NCBI GenBank assembly: GCA_029706075.1
Contig: JAINUG010000115.1
Location: forward strand, 2,559,001 to 2,623,000
DNA length: 64,000 nucleotides
Direction of reading: 5' to 3'
Source of the DNA: Aldrovandia affinis
Lineage: Eukaryota; Chordata; Actinopteri; Notacanthiformes; Halosauridae
Positions 45,601 through 57,116 of this stretch are shown in pieces. Each line of letters starts with the position of its first letter. Position 1 is the first letter of the stretch. Below the pieces are notes generated by a model. It made no database searches. It had not been told where the DNA came from and saw only the letters and a program-made list of their open reading frames with translations. The position numbers and the translations under genes were made by a program.

Positions 45601-46734
45601 GTTTGCCATCATGATATTCAATCATTTTTCTGTTTTATTAACTAATAAGAAATATGTCTTTAGACTATCCCTTTGACTTTAACTGTTCATAAAGTCCCAT
45701 GTCACATCACAGTCCAAATCCACATCTATAAACCTGTTCTTGAATGCTTTGTTAAAGGTCTATATGTTTTCATTGTATTGTTGAAGGAATTGTTGTTGAG
45801 TACTTGTTTGAAACTGTATGAAATAAAAATGTCAACAAACTATTAACTAAGCCCAACTGTCTCACTTTTTTTGGGTAGTATAATTTTCATATCTGTCGAT
45901 GCTTACTTGAATGGCCAAATTACATTGTTGCCATGAATTACTTTTTTTGTCTTGACTGTCACCTGTTATGTGATGCTGGTTTGAGCCAGTGATTTGTTTG
46001 TGTAACAAATGGTGAAAATGGCTTACTTCTGCTCTGACATCTTGTAAGGCACCTCTCATCGACACACCTCATTTGTCATCCAAGTGACTGAGCACAATGC
46101 AAGCCTTCTTAAAAGTGTGTCTATTTGTTGTACATGCTGAAAATAAACCCTTGTTTTGGTTACTGTGGTGTGAAATGCTACAAAGTCCTCCCCAGATACA
46201 AATATGAAAGAATGTCATCTATTTTGGTCACACTTGTTTTTTTTGTTGCTTTTTTCAAGTCAGTCCATATTCATTAGTCATGCCATGTCCATTAGTCACA
46301 TTGCATAAACCTCTCACCTAGTCCTGCCAGGTAATATCTTGAAGCTGACATTTACAAGTGCTGTACTCAAAGAACGAGTTGCCAAATAATGCCATTTCTT
46401 GGCGTCTCTCAAAGTGGGTGATAAAACTATGTTAAATAGGAACATATAACCTTAGTCTGGCAAGCTCTGCCTTCATTATCAAGAATTATTTTCGAGAAAA
46501 CAGGTTGACTGCAGAAAAAAAAGGAATATGTTTTATCCAGCAATGGGATCCATCACTTTATAGTTTGAATAATTAAACTATGTAAAATACAATTATTCAA
46601 ATCCTTTTGAGTTGAGCAACGAAGGCTGTATAAAATAAACAATACAGGTAATGAGATATATTGTATACTCAAAAAATTTGAAAATTATATTATTTTGTAC
46701 TATTACAATTGCTATCAATCTTTTTCCCCAAGAA
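45601..46734. other. Unclassified AT-rich intergenic DNA
   Basis: No coding homology and no clear repeat. Nothing further to report. Confidence 0.5.
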
Positions 46735-47470
46735 AATATGTGTGAGCAGAAGGGAGGCTAAGAGAATCTACAAAACTTGGTTGCATTTTGGGCACAGAAA
46801 TTCTCACCATCAGACGCCACCTCCATGCTAATAGGCTTTTTGGAAGGGTTGCCAGTAAAGAGCCTCTATCGAGGGCGATGAAGAAAAATAAGCATCTGGA
46901 GTTTGCTAAACGGCATTGGAACTCTGAGTTGAACCGGGTGTTATGGTCAGATGAGATCAAAATATACTTTTTTTGCCATAAACACCAGCAGTGGGTTTGG
47001 CGCCGGATGAAGAACAATTATGTTGAAAAGAAATATGAGAGGTGAAATATGGTGGTGGATCTTCCATGTTATGGGGTTGGTTTGCATCTACTGGTCCTGG
47101 GGCTCTTGGAAATATGAACTCCAACAAGTACCAAGACATTTGTGCCAAAAACCTGATTCCCTCTGCCAGGAAGTTGAAACTTCACTGCAAATGGATGTTT
47201 GATGATCCCAAGTCAATGATCTTAAGCATACCTCAATTTCTTCATAAGAAATCAACCAAGAAATGATTAACTGATCATTAGCCATCTCAGTCTTCTGACA
47301 TGAACCCGATCAAAAATGTGTGGTTTGAATTGAAGCGCAGCCTGAAGGATCTGAAGGATCTTGGAAGATACTCAAACTTTTATGCATGGAGATCAAAATA
47401 AGGAGACATGCCCCATTATAGTTTGAGAAGACATTTAGGTACAGGTAGTGGCCAAAAAGGTGGAAAAAGA
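46735..47470 (+). pseudogene. Tc1-like transposase, degenerate
   Basis: Plus-strand frames read ILTIRRHLHANRLFGRVASK, KHLEFAKRHWN, VLWSDEIKIYFF (first catalytic D region), GGGSSMLWGWFASTGPGALG and, near 47,285, SQSSDMNPIKNVWFELK. The last copies the [10 protein letters not shown] motif with the catalytic glutamate changed to lysine. A terminus-like TACAGGTAGTGGCCAAAAAG lies at 47,440. Frames shift at least twice. It belongs to the same family as 26,160-26,420. Confidence 0.85.
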
Positions 47471-47578
47471 ATATGAAGTCACTTAATAGGGGACTTCCAA
47501 CTTTGGTATCCTACTCTGTAAAGTTCTTGATGTTTTCTTGATGAAACTGCCTGCTCACACCCTAGATTGAAATTTGGA

Positions 47579-49802
47579 CATTTTAAGCATTTAGTAGATG
47601 CTCTTATCCAGAGCAACTTACAAGGTGTGCATTAATACATGGTAGGAACAATCATAGTTAGCACACAAGATCAGTGCAGTAATACAGCAATAGACATCAT
47701 TGCAGGCATCTACGTACCATACCTGTAACACTGGGAAAGAAAAGGTTAGTGTAATTTTTTTTAAAATAATTTGGAGTATAGTGTTGAACAAGTAAACAGT
47801 GGTGAAGACAATTTAGCTAGATGGACAAAGTTCAGTGGTAGTGGAGTCTGAAGAGGTGGGTTTTGAGTCTCTTGCGGAAGATCGCAAGTGATTCCGTGGT
47901 CCTGACCGATTGCGGAAGGTCATTCCACCAGCGAGGGATCAGGACAGAGAAGAGGCGAGACCGCGAGGAGCGGCTGTCAGGCGCCCGGAGGGAAGGGACA
48001 GTCAGTTTACCAGAGGAGGCAGAGCGGAGGGGTCTGGGAGGGGTGTAGGGAGTGATGAGTGACTGGAGGTAAGGGGGAGCAGTACCTCTGGCCGCTTGAA
48101 AAGCCAGCACCAGTGATTTGAATCTGATGCGTGCTGCGATGGGGAGCCAGTGCAGAGAGGAGAGTAGAGGGGTGACGTGGGTGAACTTCGGCTGGTTGAA
48201 CACCAGACAGGTGGCAGTGTTCTGGACTAGTTGCAGTGGCTTGATGGCACAGGCCGGAAGGCCTGCCAGCAAGGAATTGCAGTAGTCCAGACGTGAGATC
48301 ACCAGGGCCTGGACTAGGAGTTGAGTGGCCTCTTGGGTGAGGAACGGTCGGATCCTCCGGATGTTGTGGAGGGAGAATCGGCAGGTCCAAGTGATCGCTG
48401 CAATATGGCTCGAGAAGCACAGCTGGTTGTCCAGGGTTACTCCAAGACTCCTGGCAGACTGGGACGGAGAGACTATGGAGCGTTCCACGGTGATTGACGC
48501 ATCAATCATCGGGGAGCCCTTCGCTGGGAGGAAGAGCAGCTCTGTCTTCCCCAGGTTCAGCTTCAGGTGGTGGGTGGACATCCATGCAGAGATGTCAGCC
48601 AGGCATGCAGAGATCCGCGCCGGGACCTAGGTATCAGATGGAGAAGGAGGGAAAGAGTTGAGTGTCATCAGCATAACAGTGATAGGAAAACCCATGAGCA
48701 GAAATAACAGAGCCAAGTGACTTGGTGTACAGAGAAAATAGGACGGGGCCTAGCACCGAGCCCTGTGGGACTCCGGTAGAAAGGGTGTGGGGAGAGGAGA
48801 GGGATCCTCTCTAGGCCACCTGGTAGGACCGGTCAGCCAGGTAGGACTCAAACCATGTCAACGCAGATCCAGAGATTCCCATCTCAATGAGAGATGAGAG
48901 CAGGATCCGGTGGTCCACGGTGTCGAATGCTGCCGACAGGTGGAGGAGGAGGAGGACGGAGCTAAGGGATTGGGACTTAGCCCTGTGAAGAGCCTCAGTG
49001 ACCGCAAGGAGAGCAGTCTCTGTGGAGTGGCCTGCTCTGAACCCAGATTGGTTGGGATCAGAAGTCGTTCTGTAAGAGATGAGCAGACAGTTGGTTATAG
49101 ACAGCCCGCTGTAACGTTTTGGAAAGGAATGGGAGGAGAGAGACAGGTCGGTAGTTTGAAATGACAGCAGGATTCAGAGAGGGTTTTTTGAGGAGGGGGA
49201 CAACATGAGCGCATTTGAGGGAAGAGGGGACAGAGCCAGAGGAAAGAGAGGAGTTAATGACATTGGTGACAAAGGGGAGGATGTCCATAGCAATGGATTG
49301 GAAGAGGGGGGAAGGAATGGGATCAAGAGGGCAGGTGGTGGGACGGTGGGAGAGGACAAGTTGAAGGATGTCTGAGTCAGGGAGGGGCGAGAAGGAGGAC
49401 AGAGGGGTGAGAGGTTTAGGTAGCGAGATGGGTGAGGGAGAGGTTGGGGGAAAGGAGTTGCGAATGACATCGACCTTCTCGTGAAAGAAGTCATCCGCGG
49501 TTAGAGAGGAGGGGGGTGGGGGAGGAGGAGAGGTGAGGAGAGAGGAAAACGTAGAGTTTACGAGGGTTAGAAACTGAAGATTGAATTTTGGAAAGGAAAA
49601 ATGCAGACTTAGCGAGGCTAGAGGAGAAGTTGGAGGAGAAGGAAGCCAGGAGTGTGTGGAAATCAGTCAGAGCTACAAGGGATTTGGATTTTCTCCATTT
49701 CCTTTCTGCCGCTCGCAGTTTCAGTCGGTTAGCCCGAATGGAGTCGGTTAGCCAGGGTGGGGGGGGTCGGAGGCGCGCAGGTTTAGTGGATAGAGGACAG
49801 TG
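47579..49802 (-). pseudogene. L2-like LINE: linker, reverse transcriptase and 3' end
   Basis: On the minus strand the order is a linker (TKPARLRPPPPWLTDSIRAN), RT with [46 protein letters not shown] and the catalytic YADDTQLF (codons at 48,664-48,675), then the open frame 48,581-47,832 with LRLDYCNSLLAGLP-type and RWWNDLPQSVRTTES motifs. An in-frame TAG at 48,627-48,629 and breaks further upstream disable it. The 3' tail at 47,579-47,640 (TAAGTTGCTCTGGATAAGAG on the minus strand) is the one shared by the L2-tailed SINEs here. The endonuclease half is missing; the copy at 1-1,255 supplies that half from another insertion. Confidence 0.92.
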
Positions 49803-50163
49803 TGAGTTAGACAGTGCCTGTTTAGCCTTGCCCCTCAAACAAATGCACAGACATCATGCCATGTCCTTCTGACCATAATTGCCCTTTGTTGATGATGGGG
49901 TTTTTTATGAGTTCCATGCTGACATCACCTTAGACACTGTTCCTCATTAAACATTAGCAGGTTGAGGTCTTCATCACTGAAGCTTCTGCCAAACATGCTC
50001 TAACAATCACCCCTCTTTCAAAGTCACTGAGGTCTTGTCTTCTAGCCCTGCTAGCCACAATTATAGGCAGCATTTTTGTACATGACCTTGTCCATGCTGG
50101 GGTGTTAATTGCTTAATTAACGCTGGAACAACACCTGTGTGGAAGCACCTACTTTCAATATAC
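49803..50163 (-). pseudogene. Tc1-like transposon, N-terminal end
   Basis: On the minus strand the 5' sequence TTGAAAGTAGGTGCTTCCAC followed by ACAGGTGTTGTTCC, then codons reading DFERGVIVRACLAEASV, is the start of a Tc1 transposase of the family at 15,110-15,885 and 16,675-17,180. It joins the L2 element directly at about 49,802. Confidence 0.65.
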
Positions 50164-50176
50164 ATTATACATTGTG

Positions 50177-50469
50177 CGGCACGGTGGTGCAGTGGAACAC
50201 TGTCGCCTCACAGTAAGAAGGTCTGTGTCCAGGCCGGGGCCTTTCTGTGCGGAGTTTGCACCTCCGGGCGGTTTCCTCCCACAGTCCAAAGACATACGTT
50301 AGGCTAATTAGTCTAAATTGCCCGTAGGTATGAGTGTGTGAGTGAATGGTGTGTGTGCCCTGCGATTTGGCGACCTGTCCAAACGCATGCTGGGATAGGC
50401 TCCAGCCCCCCGCGACCCTGACTAGGAATAAGCGGCTTAGATAATGGATGGATGGATGGATGGATGGAT
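50177..50469 (+). repeat. tRNA-headed SINE of the (GGAT)n-tailed family
   Basis: Same family as 57,117-57,490 (CGGCACGGTGGTGCAGTGG, GGTATGAGTGTGTGAGTGAA, (GGAT)n tail), with several internal deletions. The flanks TATACATTGTG (50,166-50,176) and TATATATTGTG (50,470-50,480) look like an 11-bp target duplication with one mismatch. Confidence 0.85.
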
Positions 50470-50869
50470 TATATATTGTGTTGCTCATTTATCCAAAAGC
50501 CACCACATGTATATATACATTATGTGGCTGTACTATATTGTATGCATCATCTCAGAAAAATAAAATAAACACAGTTTGATGGAGGTTATGACAAAAGTAT
50601 TTGGAGTTGAAAGAAAATTAATGTAAATTGTTAGCTTAGCAAATTGGGAAAGGGTAGGAAGAACAAACCATTGCTAGTATAAAAGATCCTGATGGCAATA
50701 TAATAGTGTCAACATAGTCAACTCTCAGTCCTATGGGCGGCAGTGGCTACAGGTATTTTCTCTAGCCAATCAACTGAACAACCTGCTATTAGTGACTTTG
50801 ATTAAAAATCAATGTTAGTGCTCTGGCTCTCAGGACAGAGAGTTCAGTACTTGTGTAATAGTGTATCCT

Positions 50870-51085
50870 ATACAAATACATTTTGGGAGCCCCAGAATGA
50901 ACTGCTCCAGTGCCACCAGCTGCACAATGTCATCCAGGTTGCGGACCTGCATAGGCGAAGGGACGACCGACTTCGGCAAACCGGAGCTCCCGTAGCCACT
51001 GCTGGTGTCCCTCTGGCCTCAACCCCACTTGTTCCAAGATGGTGGCTCGGAGGTTCAGAAAGTCAGCCACAGCGCTGATCGGCAC
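50870..51085 (-). pseudogene. SCAN-like gag fragment of a Gypsy-type retroelement
   Basis: Minus-strand translation reads VADFLNLRATILEQVGLRPE, then RFAEVGRPFAYA, and after a frame change LDDIVQLVALEQFILGLP. The order and the VALEQFILGLP motif are those of the SCAN/gag capsid domain found in Gmr1-like Gypsy elements and SCAN zinc-finger proteins. It is about 70 residues with at least one frameshift. No protease, RT or LTR is visible in the flanks. Confidence 0.6.
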
Positions 51086-51135
51086 ACTGTGGGCCGCTAC
51101 TTTTGGGTTTGGTGTTATTTAAAACATAAAATAAT

Positions 51136-51449
51136 TACTTTTTCCTATTTTTATCCCAATTTGGTAGCAAATTATACCCTCTATTTCTTTCAATTTACCC
51201 TCCCCCAGGAGCCCGCTGCTCATCCTCGGAGGCAAGCCAGTTTTTCCTGTACAGGGACACCTTACGTGCTTCTTGGGAAGACTGTGTTGGCTCACCCTCC
51301 CCCTCCCTCTGTGGCAGTCAGTCAATCACCGCCCCCGACATGGCTCTCAGCCAGAGTCGGACTGGCGGAGCCAGGTTTCAAACCACGGCTGCAGTGGGCA
51401 ACTTGCATTCCGGGCAAGTGCTTTGACCGTTATGCCACCCGAGGTCCCC
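51136..51449 (-). repeat. tRNA-headed SINE, minus strand
   Basis: On the minus strand the head GGGGACCTCGGGTGGCATAA to GGTTTGAAACC has tRNA A/B-box character. The tail, at the low-coordinate end, is the complement of TATTTTTATCCCAATTTGGT. The same tail occurs at 8,138-8,175 and 25,266-25,320. Open frames here are incidental. Confidence 0.75.
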
Positions 51450-51548
51450 TAAAACATAAAATAACTTTGACACCTACATTTGAAAAATGAGAATAATTGC
51501 ATTAGAATTATATAATTGTATAGTTTCACCATATGTTTGACTCTATAT

Positions 51549-52551
51549 ACAGGGGATAGACAAAATAATGGAAACAATATATGAATAAGCCTTAACTAAT
51601 GAGTTGAGCAGCCTTTTGCTTTGAGAACAGCTTCAATCCTTCTTGGAATGCTGTTACACAAGTGTGTAATTGTTTCTAGTGGGATATTGGTCCATTCCTC
51701 AAGAAGTTCTTTAAGAGATTAATCTACTCCACACTCTGCTGTCCAGAACTTCCCATAAATATTCAATGATGTTTAGATCTGGTGATTGGGAAGCCACGGA
51801 AGGTGTTTGACTTCATCCTGGTGTTCACTCTTGCATCCATTTAGCAGTGAGGATGGGGGCATTATCATCTTGGAATGTGGGAACATCTTGAGGAAACAAT
51901 GTTTGCATCATAGGGTTCACCTGGTCGCCTGAAATGGCTTTGTTTTCTTTTGTCTGCAATTCTATCATGCAGCATAATAATCAGACTCAATGACTCCCAT
52001 GAGATGGCTACCCATACCATAACAGATCCACAGATTAACATTTGGGAACAGGCTATATGGGTTGGCTTCCCCAGGCTTTCTTCAAGCATAACCAGTCCAG
52101 ATGTAGGAAAAGGAGTAAAAGACCATCAACTGTCCCAACATCAGACCATATTGCTTTTTTCACTGTTCAGAGGTCCAGGTGCATTGTTGCACATTAGCCT
52201 TGGTTACAAGCACAAATGACAACCCAACCATAAATAGCAACTTTGTGAAGCTCACGACATACAGTTTTTGTTGACACTGGTCATTTTTGAGGCCATTGTT
52301 TTGTTGTTTTTAGCAACTATTCTGTTAAGTGTCCATCTCTCCCTGTTGGTGAGCTTTCACTTTCACCACTGATCCTCTTTCCTGATTCAATTTTTCCTTG
52401 TTTAGTGTATGCCATCATTCTTTTTAACACTGTTCCCCTAGACACATTATTGACACATTGAAACATATGCGTAGACTCCTTTTAAATTGTAATTTAGTTA
52501 CTTCAAAATACAAGTCCTTTTTCATTTGGCGTGTCCATTATTATTTTGTTG
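51549..52551 (-). mobile_element. Tc1-like transposon, degenerate, both termini visible
   Basis: The left end TACAGGGGATAGACAAAATA is opposed by a right end reading, on the minus strand, CCAACAAAATAATAATGGAC. The span is about 1 kb. The minus strand encodes transposase pieces such as SVMVWVAISWESLS (Tc1 consensus VMVWGAISW), and the plus strand shows the complement of typical Tc1 text (GGTGTTTGACTTCATCCTGG). Many stops and frameshifts make it inactive. Confidence 0.85.
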
Positions 52552-52555
52552 GTGG

Positions 52556-52739
52556 TGGAAAATGCTGTCTCAGGCGTCACTCCAGAATCTCCCATAACTG
52601 TTTAGTTGCGCTGAGGTCTGGTGACTGAGACCGCCATGGCATGTGGTTTAAATGCACTAAGAACTGGTCTAAAAACTAAATAAAACGCATGCAGTACCAA
52701 ACATACAGTATTCCCATGTTACGGTGGATATTCTGCGCC
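52556..52739 (-). pseudogene. Fragment of the CAGGTAACTGCC-type Tc1 family
   Basis: TGCTGTCTCAGGCGTCACTC, CTCCCATAACTGTTTAGTTG and GTCTGGTGACTGAGACCGCC match, in reverse, the transposase end of the element at 16,675-17,180 (the DLNPIEHLWD region). It abuts the end of another Tc1 at about 52,551. Confidence 0.65.
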
Positions 52740-53605
52740 ATTTGATGACTATTGACTTCTTTGAGTAATGTTTGTTGGAGGTCTTCCCTACAGGAGTGTA
52801 CACTAGGAAGGTAATAAGTGGTGCATCAATATTTTCACTCAACGGTATCTGTCATGTTGACCTTATCCAAAACGGTGCTGCAACATTGTTTCTTTTCCAC
52901 TAATTCACACCCCCTAGTGTGAGCTTGGTGGTCTGAAGAAATGTTATCCCGTGCCCTGTGCTCTTTCTGCTGTTCCTATTGCTGCTGTCTTCCTTCTCTC
53001 CTCCTCTCTCTTATGTTTTCTTCAGGCCCAGCTTTTCCTCTTTCTAGGTCATCCACTTTGGCTAAGTTACCCTTTGAAGCCCCTCCCTCTAAACCCCCAT
53101 TACCTACAGAAGGATACACTCTGTAACCCAGCAGACCAAAACTAAGCTACACAGTCCCATCTGAACCCCCTCAGTAAAACACTTAGCCAGAGACTTTTTA
53201 AGATGCTTGTATTCACAAATGTGTGTGCTCTGTGTGTCTGTACCTTTAAGAAGTCTTCTGAGGACTCTGCAGTCCTCTGCTGCCATCATGTGTATTGTCA
53301 GGAAATGTGAGAAGTGTTTCAGGTAGAAAGCATGTGGAAACATGTCTCAGTTTCTGTAAGTGGAGATTCTTATATGAGTAATTGCACTTCTTGGTATCAG
53401 GAATTACATTAAAATAATAATAAGATTCATTGTTGGGGGTAATGTTGTACTGTGGGGTGCATCCCCTTCCCAGAAGAGTGCACACATTCACCCCATTTGA
53501 AATGTGAAGTAATTTCTGGTTTTAGGAGGCTAAACAACCTTCGATTTTTAAGTAACATACACAAAGCCATAATTTTCTTATTACACAACATCAGGTTCTT
53601 TGGAA
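52740..53605. other. Unclassified intergenic DNA
   Basis: No recognised gene. Short open frames of 61-81 codons on both strands show no known motif. Pyrimidine-rich sequence at 52,955-53,045 inflates frames there. Confidence 0.5.
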
Positions 53606-53955
53606 ATATACAGGGGGTAGACAAAATAATAATAGTCCAAATGAAAAAGTAATTCAATCATAATTAAAAAGGAGTCTACATGTTTCATATTAATGTCAAT
53701 ACTAATTACCAATATATTTCTGCTATAAAAGACATTTTAAAATCAACAGATTTTGAAAGAGGTCAAATAGTTGATGCCCGAAAATTATGATGGCATACGC
53801 CAAACAAGAAAGGACAAACTGAATCAGGAAAGAGACAGATAGACAGATATTTAACAGGATAGTTGCTAAAAATCACAAAAAAACGGCCTCAAAAATTACC
53901 ACAGAACTGAATCTACACCTCCATGACCCAGTCTCAACAACAACAACTCCTAGAT
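53606..53955 (+). mobile_element. Tc1-like transposon, 5' fragment
   Basis: Begins TACAGGGGGTAGACAAAATA, a Tc1-family terminus. It then matches the copy at 23,720-24,440 through TTAATGTCAATACTAATTACC, GGCATACGCCAAACAAGAAAGG and CACAGAACTGAATCTACACC. It encodes only a broken transposase N-terminus. Confidence 0.75.
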
Positions 53956-54059
53956 CACCACCTATATGAGTATAACCCATGTGCAATCGCTTATTTTCAA
54001 ATGTACTGTATGTAAAGCGATGGTTGGGTAATCGGGTAAATGGTGGTCGGTTTGGGTGG

Positions 54060-54300
54060 TCGGTTTGTCCACACCCCTGCTGGTCAATAGGGTGCTCACA
54101 GTCTGCCAGTATAAAGCAGCACATGAAGTACCTTCTTCCGACTCATGTCTGTGCAAGCTTAACTTGTGAACTATAGCGTGAAAAGAAGCAGTGACTGACA
54201 TCACTTGTTTCGGAAGGGGGCACAGGCTTGTCTATGCTCTCCCGAATTGACAGTGGAAGCTGCAGCAAACATAATTTATTTATTTATTTATTTATTTAAA
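54060..54300 (+). repeat. 3' part of SINE related to 12,946-13,262, with (ATTT)n end
   Basis: The block GTGAAAAGAAGCAGTGACTG followed by ACATCACTTGTTTCGGAAGG matches GTGAAAAGAAGCAGCATCTT and on at 13,218-13,260. It ends in an ATTT microsatellite (54,274-54,298). The tRNA-like head is not recognisable here. Confidence 0.6.
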
Positions 54301-54467
54301 AACAATTATATTTATTATTTCAATTAAACTTATTTCAATTAATCTAAAAAATATCCAGAACTTGATCTAAAAATTCTAGTTAATTTTATAAACATAGCTG
54401 GCTTATATTTCTATAGAACATTATCTTATTGACATATATTATTATTGATATATAATATAATATAAAA

Positions 54468-54625
54468 ATGGTTCTCTGTGGCTCAGTTGGTAGAGCACAG
54501 CGTTGGCAACGCTTAGGTTGTGGGTTCAATCCCCACTGGGGCCACATATACTGAAAATGTATGCATTCACTACTGTAAGTCGCTTTGGATAAAAGCATCT
54601 GCTAAATGGCATATATTATATATTA
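54468..54625 (+). repeat. tRNA-headed SINE with L2-type tail
   Basis: TGTGGCTCAGTTGGTAGAGC (A box) and GTGGGTTCAATCCCCACT (B box) form a tRNA-like head. After a short spacer follow GTAAGTCGCTTTGGATAAAA and GCATCTGCTAAATGG, the tail shared with L2 LINEs, then a TA-rich tract. It is not a functional tRNA: the anticodon arm is broken and the acceptor stem does not close. Confidence 0.88.
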
Positions 54626-54724
54626 TATATTATTGAATAAGCAAGCTATGAGTTTGTGTTCATTATTACCACTTGTCCGTTGCGTTTTGTAAGTGCATGT
54701 ATTTTGTGCTAATAAGAAAACTGA

Positions 54725-55277
54725 TGGTCATTCAGCCATATAAAAACATTTAGAGGAAGATTATTCCATAAAAGGGGAGCTGTGTGGGAGAGGGCTTTGC
54801 CTCCCATTGTGCTTTTTGTTATTCTTGGAATTTTCACACACCCAGAATCTTGTGAACGGAGCAATCACTGTGGAGTGTAAGGGATGAGTAGCTCACTAAG
54901 ATATTCTGGAGCAAGACCATTTAAAGCCTTGTAGGTTAGGAGAAGAACCTTGTAGTCACTTCTAAATGTAATGGGCAACCAATTGAGGGAGGCAAGCACA
55001 GGACTAATATGTTCACATTTCTTAGTTCTAGTAAGTACCCTAGCAGCTGCATTCTGTTCCAATTGGAGATTTTTAAAGGAAGGGTTAGTGCAGACTGATA
55101 GTAAAGCATTACAGTAATCTAGCCTTGAGGTTATAAAACATGAATCATTTTCAGTATCATGCTGGGATAATATCTTCCTTAATTTTGATATATTCCTGAG
55201 GTGAAAGAAGGCCGCTCTTGTGATATTATTAATGTGAGTCTGAAATGAAAGAGCTGAGTCAATAGTGACAGCAAGGC
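54725..55277 (-). pseudogene. L2-like LINE fragment, C-terminal end of reverse-transcriptase ORF
   Basis: The minus strand encodes the L2-type C-terminal region: SRLDYCNALLS, LQLEQNAAARVLTRTKK, ISPVLASLNWLPI and YKVLLLTYKALNGLAPEYLS. A stop follows PYTPQ at 54,865, and the frame then shifts. This is a different L2 subfamily from the copy at 47.6-49.8 kb. No catalytic RT residues remain. Confidence 0.85.
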
Positions 55278-55410
55278 AAGACTGACTTCAGAACAGTTTT
55301 CAGGGGTGATTTGTACCTATAATGGAGTATTGCGGGTTAAAGACAAACATAAGACTGACTTCAGATCAGTGTTCAAGGTAACTTGTATCTACACCAGAGA
55401 ATTGTGGGTA
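55278..55410. repeat. Diverged two-copy tandem duplication, ~73-bp unit
   Basis: AAGACTGACTTCAGAACAGT at 55,278 recurs as AAGACTGACTTCAGATCAGT at 55,351, and similarity continues for about 60 bp (TTTGTACCTATAATGGAGTATTG against CTTGTATCTACACCAGAGAATTG). Confidence 0.6.
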
Positions 55411-55515
55411 AGTATTTGCATATTCGTTTTATGATTGGACCACTTGTTATGGACGTCATTGACAGCCGTTTTGAAATCAAAATGATCATGCTGGGAAGTG
55501 TAGTATTGGTATGTA

Positions 55516-56812
55516 GGGTAGACCGGGTATGAAACTAACACATTTTGGTTTTTGCAAATTTATTTAAAAAATATTTGAGTCAGATTAATCATATTTTTAC
55601 ACAAGCGACATACACATCTCTGTTATCATTACACACTTCAACTGTGTTTCTGCAACTTACCTGTCGTTTAAAATTCTACCGAAAGTGGCAGAAGTGAAAT
55701 GGTACAACTTACCCTATAGGCGGGGTAAGTTGTAACAGGCAGGGGGAAGAATGTAACACCAGCTAGAAGAGTCTTATAAATCGGAGCAAAAAAATAAAGT
55801 CAATGCAATTCTATTTTATATCAAACAAATATGCTTTCCATCCTAAATACATTAATCATTTGACATTTATAAATATATACTGAATTTAATAAGTAAAAGT
55901 TAACTGCGGATGCAATATTATTCTCTGGCAAACTAAGACAGTCTTAAAAATCATCGATCAAAACTGTATTGTTTGCAGCCACATTTACCATCACTTGTAG
56001 ATGCACATTAAAAAATTATTTTCCCACTGTATTCAATTCTGCAGCCTAGTGTTTTGCCATGCAGACTCGTGCGTATGCTCAGACGTGAGTGGGAATCTCA
56101 CATCTCACCAGTTTATCAACAAATCAGTTTTTGTTTTTTTTTGTGGGCAGACGGCCCCCATCATATCAAGTGTGAGACATCAATTGTCAAGTGTGAGAAA
56201 TTACATGAACTGACTAATATAAGAAATGTATCTTTTATATTATTTTAATATGGCAATTATTTTAATTTATATAACAGATAGCCTCTGATAGACCTGCCTC
56301 TTTCCACCTCCCTAGCAGCAAGGTTCAGCACCTCTCTAGGCACACCCCTGACTGTCTGTCTCTTCGGGAAATAAGAATACCACAACATAAGTTGTTGTCA
56401 TCAATAACTTACGCGGGGTTAGTTGTAACAGAGCGTTAGAACTAACCCCGCGCTGTGGTGGTTGGAGTTTTGCCTAGCTATCACTTGTTGTGTGTTCCTG
56501 TCATATTTCAAAACCAAGCTACATTATAGCTACCAGATGGATGATTAAAATGGTATAAGGTTGGACTTATACACACACACAACCCTGTAATCGAAAAAAC
56601 ACTCCAGTACAAAAAGTTACTTACTTGGCAAAAAAGCACACTTTTGCTGATAAAAAGAGAATAACCGGTCGGATTGTTCTCAAACTTGGTAATCAGACAT
56701 CATTTTCCTTTGTGGAAATGTGACAGGGAGCACTACTTGTTTGACCATGTGCAACAATATAAAATGTCTGTGTTACAACAAACCCCATGTTAGTTCTATC
56801 CCCGGTCAACCC
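55516..56812. mobile_element. TA-flanked DNA element with GGGTnGACCGGG termini, no transposase left
   Basis: The left end GGGTAGACCGGGTATGAAACTAACA and the right end, read on the minus strand, GGGTTGACCGGGGATAGAACTAACA, are imperfect inverted repeats of about 25 bp. Each is flanked by TA (55,514-55,515 and 56,813-56,814), as in Tc1/mariner/pogo elements. Inside, the phrases GGGGTAAGTTGTAACA and GCGGGGTTAGTTGTAACAGAG repeat the terminal theme at 55,724-55,737 and 56,413-56,430. No transposase frame is visible, so this is a non-autonomous or internally deleted copy. Confidence 0.65.
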
Positions 56813-57116
56813 TATGTGTCTTTATTAACGAATTAGGCCTATATGTAGAAACGAGAGCACACAAGTTAAAATGAAAGACAAAATCTTTTCAATTCATAGC
56901 AAGGCGCAGCATTTGCAAATAAAAAAAATATTATAAAAGGGAGAATGTGGTTTGGAAAAAAAGTCAATTGTATATTTTAAATATTATGTTTTCTGTAGGC
57001 TACAATGAAATGTATATGGAAGTCAGCAAAGCGAGATATTTTCTCAATCGGGAGCCGATTCCTGATGCTATTACGTCTAATCACCCCTCTCAATTTTACA
57101 TTATATAGAAATTTAA

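Noticed and set aside
54468..54542. Possible tRNA gene
   Set aside because: A and B boxes are present, but the acceptor and anticodon stems do not close and an L2 tail follows: a SINE head.
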